Both the position numbers and the translations under genes were made by a program. DNA of 64,000 bases from Mariniblastus fucicola (lineage in GTDB: Bacteria > Planctomycetota > Planctomycetia > Pirellulales > Pirellulaceae). Location of the stretch: assembly GCF_008087665.1 (NCBI RefSeq), contig NZ_CP042912.1, positions 5,952,001 to 6,016,000 on the forward strand, in the 5' to 3' direction. This document shows positions 26,988-34,824 of this stretch, in pieces (position 1 is the first letter of the stretch; each line of letters starts with the position of its first letter). Under the pieces are notes generated by a model that saw only the letters and a program-made list of their open reading frames with translations, was not told where the DNA came from and searched no databases.

Positions 26988-29857
26988 AACAAAGGACCCG
27001 TGAGTGGCTTCAATCGTTCTTGCGACTGGATCATCGAGCCGAGGCCGATGGGATCCCCATGTCAGATGTTCGGCGCCAAGAAGACACCGTTCTTCGGGCG
27101 TTGGAGATGCTGGATGCCCAACCGGGAATCGTCCTAGCGGATGAGGTAGGCATGGGAAAGACGTTTGAAGCTTTGGGGGTGGCCGCTGCTCTTAAACACA
27201 AAAAAACAAACGCTCGGGTCGTGATCCTCACACCTGGCCCGGACCTAAACAACAAGTGGTCGTCAGAATTCAGTCGATTTCCCTTCAATTTTGAGTCCGG
27301 CAGGAGGAAGGTCACAACGGTCACAAAACTACGCGAGTTTGTAGGTGCTGTTGGACAAAGCTCAGTGACCATCGCGCCGGTAACCATGTTCCAAAGCGGT
27401 CGCGGCACCCGAGAGCAATCGTATTTGATTGCGCTTTACTGTTATTCAAGAGGGCTTCACGGGAATACGCGCAACGCCATGCTTGACCGTTACTTTCCAG
27501 ACATGCGGTACTACGAGAATGTTGATGCAGAAACAGATCTGTTTCTCAAGGAATTCACTCTGGACGAAATCGAGCCTCATTTGGAGAAAGCTTTTAGGCG
27601 GCTCGATGCACTTTTTGAGTCTGATGGCCTGGAAGCATTTACCAGGAAGAAGTTGGTTCGACGTCTATTGATGGTGGCGAGGTCCTATATTGCCGGACAA
27701 CTGTTCCCACCGATCGAATTGCTGATCATTGACGAAGCGCACAAACTCAAGAACCCTACATCATTGCGTAGCGAAGCACTGAGGACGATCTTTCACAATC
27801 GCTTTCGCAAAGCGGTCTTCCTGACTGCAACACCCTTCCAGTTGGACATCAAGGAACTCAAGGAAGTGTTCGCCGTTTTCTCAAAAGCCAAGGGGGCAAC
27901 GAGGGACCTCAAAACGGAAGTGGATCAACTATTGGGAAAGATTCGAGAATACCAAACTCTTTACGATGAGTTTCAAAACACTTGGCTGTCTTTGGAACCA
28001 GACTTCGCCGAGACATTCAGTAAAGCATACGAGGCGGGTCGCGAGGAATCGCTGAGTGCCGAAGACCAAGTCGCGAAGATTCTCGTAGATCAGATCACCG
28101 GGTTACGGCAATTGAAAGAGTCTGAAATTGAACCTGGATTTCGTAAATGGATGATCCGGAGTTTGAGAAAGGACAAACGTAACTATCGCAATCACGTTCC
28201 TGAGTCAGTTCCGTCGTCGTCGGAAGGATGCTTACCATTTCTGGTTTACGAGCGATTCATTGCGGAGATATTTCGTCGGCGGCATCGTACTCACAAGGCA
28301 GCCGCCGAAATCAACATGGTCTCTTCGTACTCCGCAGCCAAGAAAGGCGCGATCATCAACAATGGTGATGGGTTGCCGGAGGATGCCGAAGTTTATCGCA
28401 AACTACTGAAAAGGCTTCTGCGAACCTTTGGGACGGGCGCTGACGGAGACCATCCCAAGGTCAAACATGTGCTCCTTGACTCTCTCGACGCCGCTGACAA
28501 GGGAGAAAAGACGCTCATTTTCTGCACGCGAATCGCGACATTGCGCCAGTTACGACGAGAGTTGGATGCGGTTTGGGAATCCAGAATCCTTGCACGCTGG
28601 CGTGAGGTTTATCCTGACGCCAACGAGCACGAATTGTTCGGCGACGGGGCGGATAAAAAGGGGCGGCACACTTTGCTTCAAAGCCGCTTTCACAGGACAC
28701 AAGACATCCTCTATCTGGCACTTCGGGAGCCATACTTGCAGACGTTCGCGGCGATCGGGGATTGGGCGTCCAACAACCTCGAGGAAATTGTCGTCGAAGC
28801 GAACGGTGTTCTTCAGGGCCTTCGCCTTGGAAAAACCGCTGCTGCGAAGATTGACTACCTGGCGACAAAAAGATGTGTCGAACACGCGGCAGCCAAACTT
28901 TGGGTGGCCCGTCATACTCGGGAAAACGATAACCTTGATCGACTTACTCGACTCTGCGAGCCAGATTTCGTCTTGCACGGCCTCGATCTTGAAAAGGGTG
29001 AGGCCGGTTCGCAATTGTCTGGCAGTGAGCAGCCCCAATGGACGATCAATCAGCGATCTGCCCGTTTAGTGATTGGGCAAAAGGGTTCACTATGGGAGCG
29101 ATGCAATGCGATTGAGAAACTCGATATCGGGCTTCGCGCAAAGACCATCGAATCACTGGCTCGATATCTGACGTTCAAACAGGTGCCGTTTCTAACCGAC
29201 TTGCTACGGACGGCCCAACTGTCTGGCGTTGCGACCGACTCAATTCACTCCGAAGACCTGCTCAAGTTCTTGCCAACCTTCTGGATTGCGAAAACGGGGA
29301 AGCCATGGGGCAATCAATTGAATCGCTTTCTTGGGTATTTTTCGGGACGCGAGCATGAACAGCAGTTGGATATTCTGGAGGGACCGATCAGAACAGGCGA
29401 ATTCGCCCGGCACACTGCGCAAGGCCAAAGCCGCGAGAAGCTTCGAGAAGCATTCAACACACCGTTGTTTCCAATGGTTTTGATTGCCAATGAAGTCATG
29501 CAGGAAGGTCTGGATTTGCATAAGCAATGTCGCCGTGTCGTTCATCACGATCTTGTGTGGAACCCAGCTCAAGTCGAGCAAAGAATCGGCAGGATAGACC
29601 GCCTCGGGTCGTTGACCAGTCTCATGCGGGAAACAGACTCAACTGTTTCGCTGGATGCGCTTTACCCTGCGATTGAGGGAACAATTGACGAACGTATGTA
29701 TCGTACGGTTAAAACGAGAGAGAAGTGGTTGGAATTTTTGTTGGGCGCCCCACCGGACTTCTCGGAATACAGCTTTGAGGAACAAGAGCCAGTTCCTTTA
29801 CCAGATCGCCTGGCCAAAGAGCTGGCCATTGACCTCTCTCCAAACGTCAATTGCTAA
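26984..29857 (+). CDS. SNF2-type superfamily 2 helicase/translocase
   Basis: 957 residues. Motif I is LADEVGMGKT (51-60), motif II is IIDEAH (DEAH at 250-253), motif III is FLTATPF, and the second RecA domain carries TLIFCTRIATLRQL, then ANEVMQEGLDLH and QRIGRIDRLG. This is the SNF2/RapA-like type found in DISARM and related defence loci. A long insertion separates the two RecA lobes. It starts in an ATGA overlap with the PLD gene and is the last gene of the operon. Confidence 0.87.
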   Translation: MKQRTREWLQSFLRLDHRAEADGIPMSDVRRQEDTVLRALEMLDAQPGIVLADEVGMGKTFEALGVAAALKHKKTNARVVILTPGPDLNNKWSSEFSRFPFNFESGRRKVTTVTKLREFVGAVGQSSVTIAPVTMFQSGRGTREQSYLIALYCYSRGLHGNTRNAMLDRYFPDMRYYENVDAETDLFLKEFTLDEIEPHLEKAFRRLDALFESDGLEAFTRKKLVRRLLMVARSYIAGQLFPPIELLIIDEAHKLKNPTSLRSEALRTIFHNRFRKAVFLTATPFQLDIKELKEVFAVFSKAKGATRDLKTEVDQLLGKIREYQTLYDEFQNTWLSLEPDFAETFSKAYEAGREESLSAEDQVAKILVDQITGLRQLKESEIEPGFRKWMIRSLRKDKRNYRNHVPESVPSSSEGCLPFLVYERFIAEIFRRRHRTHKAAAEINMVSSYSAAKKGAIINNGDGLPEDAEVYRKLLKRLLRTFGTGADGDHPKVKHVLLDSLDAADKGEKTLIFCTRIATLRQLRRELDAVWESRILARWREVYPDANEHELFGDGADKKGRHTLLQSRFHRTQDILYLALREPYLQTFAAIGDWASNNLEEIVVEANGVLQGLRLGKTAAAKIDYLATKRCVEHAAAKLWVARHTRENDNLDRLTRLCEPDFVLHGLDLEKGEAGSQLSGSEQPQWTINQRSARLVIGQKGSLWERCNAIEKLDIGLRAKTIESLARYLTFKQVPFLTDLLRTAQLSGVATDSIHSEDLLKFLPTFWIAKTGKPWGNQLNRFLGYFSGREHEQQLDILEGPIRTGEFARHTAQGQSREKLREAFNTPLFPMVLIANEVMQEGLDLHKQCRRVVHHDLVWNPAQVEQRIGRIDRLGSLTSLMRETDSTVSLDALYPAIEGTIDERMYRTVKTREKWLEFLLGAPPDFSEYSFEEQEPVPLPDRLAKELAIDLSPNVNC

Positions 29858-29986
29858 ATTCGAGGCGAAAAACGCGTCATATAACATGAGGGAACTGGCT
29901 TAGGTACCGCGAACCCTCCGAAATAGCACCTTCACGCCCTGCCGGGATTTTCTTGCGCTGAATTCAAAACAGAAAGGAGGGACCTA

Positions 29987-30139
29987 TTGCTTAACTACGT
30001 CCTATTTCTCAGTGCGATTCTCGCGTTGATCCTCGCACACCTGCTGGCCCGTGAAATGCGATTGCGACGTGCGTTGCAGTCGCTGTTAACGAAAATTCTG
30101 ACCCACTGGAGGACGAATCAAGAACATGAAAATGAATAA
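29987..30139 (+). CDS. Small membrane protein, first gene of module copy B
   Basis: 50 residues from TTG, preceded by AAAGGAGGG. One hydrophobic helix (LNYVLFLSAILALILAHLL) is followed by a basic stretch (REMRLRRAL) and a polar tail. It matches the gene at 12164 in start codon, ribosome-binding site, topology and position. It overlaps the lipoprotein gene by 14 bp. Function unknown. Confidence 0.6.
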   Translation: MLNYVLFLSAILALILAHLLAREMRLRRALQSLLTKILTHWRTNQEHENE

Positions 30140-30719
30140 ACGACGGCTCGGCCTATTTGCCACATCGTTGTTGGTGACGACAGTCATTTTGAACTTACTA
30201 TTTGGGTGCCGTCAAAGTGAATCGCAAGCTGTTCGGGAAATTGCCACGCAGGCGATGCAAGAACAAGCCGAGCAGAACAGGCGGACCGCTCACACCGCTG
30301 AGAAACTGGTCGAAGCCGATGCCCAGTCGCGTGGCGAAATGATTGCGGCACATGCCAGTTCGCAGGAATCGCTTCAAGAAGAGAGAGCTAATCTCGACCA
30401 GCAAAAATCGAAACTAGGTGAGCTGCGGGGAGAGATCGAACTCGATCGACGGCGGGCACCTGTGATCGCCGAGGCGATTCACGTCGTTGTCAGAATTCTG
30501 GTTTGTCTCTGCCCGTTGACGCTCGCCGCGTACTTTTTGTACAGCGTCAATCGAACATCGGCAGCTGACGAAGCACACATCGTCAACGAAATTTTGATCG
30601 GTGAATTGACAAGCGAGACGCTACGTCTGCTGCCAGCTCCAATCCCAGAGAGCCTGGCTGTCACGGATCAACGTTCAACCGAGCCAGTTGAACAAACCGA
30701 AATCGAGCCAACGTTTTAG
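30126..30719 (+). CDS. Coiled-coil lipoprotein with transmembrane segment (module copy B)
   Basis: 197 residues. Signal peptide with lipobox LLFGC near residue 27, a coiled coil (about 35-105), a hydrophobic helix near 125-145 (ILVCLCPLTLAAYFLY) and an acidic/proline tail. The architecture equals that of the protein at 12297, although sequence identity outside these features looks low. Confidence 0.72.
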   Translation: MKMNKRRLGLFATSLLVTTVILNLLFGCRQSESQAVREIATQAMQEQAEQNRRTAHTAEKLVEADAQSRGEMIAAHASSQESLQEERANLDQQKSKLGELRGEIELDRRRAPVIAEAIHVVVRILVCLCPLTLAAYFLYSVNRTSAADEAHIVNEILIGELTSETLRLLPAPIPESLAVTDQRSTEPVEQTEIEPTF

Positions 30720-30781
30720 CCGGGCCGCTTCAGTCAACCAATTAACCAAAACAATCCTATCCAAACAGAAAGGGGAGCATC

Positions 30782-31150
30782 GTGTCACACATTGTTTCAA
30801 TTCAAATCGAAGTTCGAGATGAGGCTGCTGTTCAAGCGGCTTGTTCGCGACTTCACTTACCTCGTGCAACGCGAGGGACGTTTGAATTGTACTCGTCTAC
30901 TGAGACGGGTTTGGGCGTCGAGTTGCCACACTGGAAGTATCCGGTCGTGGCGAACACTGAGACTGGCCAGCTGCGGTTCGATAACTACGGTGGCCGCTGG
31001 GGCAGCCAAGAGTTTCTCGATCAGTTTCTGCAAGGCTATGCCATTGAGAAAGCTAAGATCGAGGCCCGCAAAAAGGGGCATTCCTGTGTCGAGCAGCAAC
31101 TCTATAACGGATCGATCAAGTTGACCGTCCAGGTAGGAGGTGCAGTTTGA
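30782..31150 (+). CDS. DUF1257 (Ycf35-family) protein, copy B
   Basis: 122 residues from GTG, after AAAGGGGAG. MSHIVSIQIEVRDEAAVQAAC, then GTFELYSSTETGLGV, W.YPVV and FDNYGGRWG follow the copy at 12826 nearly residue for residue in these blocks. It shares TTGA with the DUF2997 gene that follows. Confidence 0.86.
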   Translation: MSHIVSIQIEVRDEAAVQAACSRLHLPRATRGTFELYSSTETGLGVELPHWKYPVVANTETGQLRFDNYGGRWGSQEFLDQFLQGYAIEKAKIEARKKGHSCVEQQLYNGSIKLTVQVGGAV

Positions 31151-31347
31151 GCAAGCGAATCGAAATTACTATCGACACCAAAGGCAATAGCCAAGTCGAA
31201 ACGAAGGGCTTCACAGGGAGCGAGTGCGTTGAAGCAAGCAAGTTCGTTGAACAGGCTCTGGGCAAGCAAACTGGCATGCGGACTACCGCTGAGTTTTTTA
31301 CCACTTCAGTCAAACAAGCAACCGTTCAAAACTCGAATGGCACGTAG
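31147..31347 (+). CDS. DUF2997 small protein, copy B
   Basis: 66 residues from TTG in a TTGA overlap. IEITIDTKGNSQVETKGFTG then a helix with ECVEASKFVEQALG matches the copy at 13197. Unlike copy A it is not joined to the ATPase gene: an opposite-strand gene occupies the gap. Confidence 0.8.
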   Translation: MSKRIEITIDTKGNSQVETKGFTGSECVEASKFVEQALGKQTGMRTTAEFFTTSVKQATVQNSNGT

Positions 31348-31378
31348 TCGAATTGAGGCTCGGTCATTCGAACAGAGG

Positions 31379-32173
31379 TCAGTCGATCGCGATGATCTGG
31401 CGACACTTCGGATAGCTGGCACAGGCCCAGAATTTCTTCCCATTGTGTGCTCCCTTCGCAGCCTTTCGCATCACCATGTTGCCCGAACATTTTGGGCAGG
31501 AAGGGGCGTCCGTTTCTTGCAGCTCTGCTTTCGATGGTACGGGTGGTGGAACAGCCGCCGCCGCTACAGTCTCGGCTACAACATTGGACGCATCGGCGGC
31601 TGTTTCGGCGGGCAACGGTATATCGGCGATATTTGCGGGAGCACTTGACGGCAGTCCCATTGAATCTCGGATCTGCTGTTTGAGATGCTCTTGGTCGTAG
31701 CTGCGGCTCCACGGGACATGAAGAATCGGAAGTCCGGCGGCTTCAAAAACGGAGTCGACCAATTCGTCGCGTTCGCGTCGGTCTTTTCTTTGATGGCTTG
31801 AGTCATCCAGTTCGACTACCAGCTTGGGAGTCATCGTGGCTGGTTCGCAAAGTACAAAGTCAACGTGCTTCCGGTCGATTCGATTCGCGTGCCCCATATT
31901 GCTCCGGCGATTCACAACGTAAACCAGGTCTGAGATCCGCACCTTGGTGCAAACGTAAAAATGGCTCGACGTAGCTTCGTGGAGCACTTGAAAAAACGCG
32001 AGCTCGGCCGGAGACAGAAAGTCGTCGCGGACCCGGTATGGCAATGGCTCATCGACAGAGCCCTCACTGGCCGCCTTACCCAAGTCGATCCCGAACAGCT
32101 TCAGGATGCTTCCGAGACATCCCTGATTTTCGTTTGGCATTGGTAACTCTAAGTCATGCAATTTTGTTTGCAT
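31379..32173 (-). CDS. DUF2726 protein with topoisomerase-type zinc ribbon
   Basis: 264 residues (start 32173; ATG 32140 is also possible). The middle is DUF2726, a restriction-like fold: LSPAELAFFQVL, VCTKVRISDL, then HVDFVLCE and LVVELDDSSHQRKDRRERD. The C-terminus is a CPKC...CASYPKC zinc ribbon of the topoisomerase IA type. It diverges from the ATPase gene and has been inserted between the DUF2997 and AAA+ genes of module copy B. Nuclease activity is inferred from the ELDDSSHQ motif. Confidence 0.78.
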   Translation of the reverse strand: MQTKLHDLELPMPNENQGCLGSILKLFGIDLGKAASEGSVDEPLPYRVRDDFLSPAELAFFQVLHEATSSHFYVCTKVRISDLVYVVNRRSNMGHANRIDRKHVDFVLCEPATMTPKLVVELDDSSHQRKDRRERDELVDSVFEAAGLPILHVPWSRSYDQEHLKQQIRDSMGLPSSAPANIADIPLPAETAADASNVVAETVAAAAVPPPVPSKAELQETDAPSCPKCSGNMVMRKAAKGAHNGKKFWACASYPKCRQIIAID

Positions 32174-32240
32174 GGCATTTTAGTCTTAAACCACTTCCGT
32201 GAAAGCCATCTGCGCCTAACGGATCACTCAAGGAGATAGT

Positions 32241-33722
32241 ATGAACTTAACTGAACGCCTTGGAGAACTGATCTCCGCCTGCTTTACCGGCATCTGGATC
32301 GAAAGCCATGAACATCAGGACGCAATCGTCGAGATAGCTCAGCTTTGCCGCGACGAAGGATGGAGCTTCGCCAACTGGGATATTGAACAGGGAATGACGC
32401 TGAGTGGTGGAGAAACTTCATCGGAAGCGGGTGATCCCTTGGCCGCTGTTCGGTCATTGAAAGCATTGGCGTCTGACGACGGAACGGCCGTCTTGGTCAT
32501 GAACAACTTGCATCGGTTTATCGGGTCGACTGAAGTGATGCAGGCTGTGCAGCGACAACTCGTCGCCGGTAAGCAGAACCGAACAATCCTGATCGTGCTG
32601 TCGCCGGTCGTGTCGATTCCCGCGGAGCTGGAGCTGTTTGTCGTAGTCGAACACGAGATGCCGTCACGTGACCAGTTGCTGGAGATCGCCAGAGGGATCG
32701 CGACCGAGGAGACGGAGTTGCCGACCGGGAGCGAACTGGATCTAGTCCTCGATGCAGCTGGCGGACTGACACGAGCTGAGGCTGAATCTGCTTTCTCTTT
32801 GTCGCTGGTACGTCATGGCCGAATACAACCTGATGCCATCTGGGAACTGAAGAGCCAGATGCTGAAGAAGTCTGGTTTGTTGGAAATGTATCGGGGCGAT
32901 GCAGACTTCGGTTCGCTTGGAGGGCTGTCAGCACTGAAATCGTTCTATAGACGAGCATTGAGTCGATCAAGCGAGAACGTGAAGCCACGTGGCGTCATGT
33001 TGCCGAGTCCACCTGGTTGCGGCAAGTCACAGTTCTGCAAGGCACTCGGACGCGAAACCGGACGCCCCGTCATCATTCTTGATGTCGGATCGCTGATGGG
33101 TTCGCTCGTGGGTCAAACGGAACAGCGAACTCGGCAAGCCCTAAGAATCATCGACGCGATGGCTCCGGCGATTGTGATGCTCGATGAGATCGACAAAGCG
33201 TTTGCGGGCGTCGGCGGTTCGGGACAGTCCGACAGCGGGGTCTCAGCGCGGATGTTCGGCAGTTTCCTATCGTGGCTGAACGATCGCGAATCCGACACGT
33301 TTGTGGTCTGCACCGCGAACGACGTTGGCAAACTCCCGCCGGAGTTCGCACGAGCCGAGCGGTTTGACTCCATCTTCTTTGTGGATCTACCGTCGCGAGA
33401 AGAGAAGAACCTGATCTGGGAGCAGTACATTTCGGTGTATGGTCTGGCTGCCGATCAGACCAAACCAAAAGACGACGTGTGGACCGGCGCTGAGATTAAG
33501 GCCGCATGTCGGCTGGCGGCGTTACTTGATATTCCGATCAAGGCGGCAGCACAGAACGTCGTACCAGTTGCTGTCACTTCTTCGGAGTCAATCGAGCGAC
33601 TTCGGGCATGGGCCAGGGGTCGGTGTATCGACGCCCACAATGGAGGTCTATACGAACTCGAATTCAAGAAAGGAAAAACGAAGTCACGGAGAAAGATCAA
33701 AGTCGATCCTTCGCTAAACTAG
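32241..33722 (+). CDS. Ycf46-like AAA+ ATPase, copy B, with altered Walker A
   Basis: 493 residues, ATG after AAGGAGATAG. The N-terminal domain (ISACFTGIWIESHEHQDAI, VMNNLHRFIG) and AAA+ core align along their length with the copy at 13385. Walker B is IVMLDEIDK and the arginine region is RAERFD. Walker A reads SPPGCGKS (256-263), so the first glycine of GxxxxGKS is serine. ATP binding may still occur but could be weaker. Its stop overlaps the convergent gene at 33719 by 4 bp. Confidence 0.85.
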   Translation: MNLTERLGELISACFTGIWIESHEHQDAIVEIAQLCRDEGWSFANWDIEQGMTLSGGETSSEAGDPLAAVRSLKALASDDGTAVLVMNNLHRFIGSTEVMQAVQRQLVAGKQNRTILIVLSPVVSIPAELELFVVVEHEMPSRDQLLEIARGIATEETELPTGSELDLVLDAAGGLTRAEAESAFSLSLVRHGRIQPDAIWELKSQMLKKSGLLEMYRGDADFGSLGGLSALKSFYRRALSRSSENVKPRGVMLPSPPGCGKSQFCKALGRETGRPVIILDVGSLMGSLVGQTEQRTRQALRIIDAMAPAIVMLDEIDKAFAGVGGSGQSDSGVSARMFGSFLSWLNDRESDTFVVCTANDVGKLPPEFARAERFDSIFFVDLPSREEKNLIWEQYISVYGLAADQTKPKDDVWTGAEIKAACRLAALLDIPIKAAAQNVVPVAVTSSESIERLRAWARGRCIDAHNGGLYELEFKKGKTKSRRKIKVDPSLN

Positions 33723-33979
33723 TCCGAGAAGTTGACTCCTGTGCCGCTACAGCCATCACACAGGCCGTCACCTTTACAAACTCCGCAAGTGCCGTAGAAG
33801 ATCCCTTTCCCGTTGCCTTCACAAAGAGCACAAGATCCCGAACCAGAGCAGACTTCGCATTTCGCTTTTTGAATTCCTGAGTTAACGTATCCACATCCTG
33901 AAACACAGATGAAGGTTAAACAAAGGGTCAAAGATAGAATTTCTTTTATTTGATTGGAATGCATTTTTACAAAAGTCAT
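33719..33979 (-). CDS. Small lipoprotein with DnaJ-like cysteine-rich repeats
   Basis: 86 residues. Lipobox VSGC near residue 28 follows a hydrophobic signal. The mature part carries repeated CxxCxGxG-type motifs (CEVCSGSG, CALCEGNG, CGVCKGDG, CDGCSGTG), as in the DnaJ zinc-finger domain, with no J-domain. It starts in an ATGA overlap with the upstream lipoprotein gene, so it is the last gene of the sigma factor-kinase operon. Confidence 0.72.
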   Translation of the reverse strand: MTFVKMHSNQIKEILSLTLCLTFICVSGCGYVNSGIQKAKCEVCSGSGSCALCEGNGKGIFYGTCGVCKGDGLCDGCSGTGVNFSD

Positions 33980-34713
33980 TTCGAGGCTATTTCGTTGGTC
34001 TTGAATGGTATTTCAGTCGGTGGGCAGTAAATGCGGAGTGTGGCGTAGCAGTAGTTCCCACAAAGAACAGAGAGATCGTTTGCGTCATGCGGAAAGTGAG
34101 GCATAGTGGCGCCAACTCTGAATTCCGCTTTGCCATAGTTTGAAAATTTGTGAAGTTTGATGTCTTCAATGATTGACTTGCCAAATTGACGCCCAGCCTC
34201 CGCACCCAAAGCGCTAAACGGCGTCAATTCAGGCTGGACGATGCTGCCCAGTGTCACTATCACGAAGCCTGTTGATGAACACGCCGTGACAACCTGCTTC
34301 TGCTGATCAACGCTCATCGAGTCGTCATCGAGCAACTCAAAAACAAGTGTTTCATCTTGGTGTATCTCAAATGGCAGCTGAACGAATCTCGTTTTGCAGC
34401 CTGCAAAGTTTCCGATGTTTACGGGGAGTAAAATCCTAACGTCTTCCGGGAAGCGACTGGACTGAACTGAGAGAAAAAACTCGGCGCGATTCCATGGGGC
34501 TTCCCAATCACTATGGATGTCGATTTTCAAAGCGGGATTACGAGCGGGCTGACCAGTAACTCGCGTGTGGAACACGGGATGCAGAACCGGCTTGGAACGA
34601 GTCGTGATCTCTGGTGACTCATTGTCTGCGGGGTCCTCGGCAACTTTTGATGATTCTGAACAGCCTGCGACGACAAAGACAAGAGCTAACAAGCAAGACA
34701 CAATTCGCTTCAT
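33976..34713 (-). CDS. Lipoprotein of the kinase operon
   Basis: 245 residues from ATG 34713. Signal peptide with lipobox VVAGC, then a mature region with no recognised domain (KIDIHSDWEAPWNRAEFFL near 75, LLPVNIGNFAG near 105). Predicted to be an outer-surface or periplasmic lipoprotein. The upstream gap to the kinase is 111 bp. Confidence 0.68.
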   Translation of the reverse strand: MKRIVSCLLALVFVVAGCSESSKVAEDPADNESPEITTRSKPVLHPVFHTRVTGQPARNPALKIDIHSDWEAPWNRAEFFLSVQSSRFPEDVRILLPVNIGNFAGCKTRFVQLPFEIHQDETLVFELLDDDSMSVDQQKQVVTACSSTGFVIVTLGSIVQPELTPFSALGAEAGRQFGKSIIEDIKLHKFSNYGKAEFRVGATMPHFPHDANDLSVLCGNYCYATLRIYCPPTEIPFKTNEIASK

Positions 34714-34824
34714 ATTCTTTCTCCAAACAACGTTCGCCAATACTTATACAAGCGAGCAAGATTGTTTGGGGTGGACATGTTCTTGCGACAAGTTGCAAAT
34801 TTCTTTGGCATTGTTGATATCGAG

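Noticed and set aside
23525-29857. DISARM or the DUF499/DUF3780 restriction-like system
   Set aside because: No methyltransferase, DrmB (DUF1998) or DUF499 ATPase accompanies the PLD and SNF2 genes, so the trio is left unnamed.
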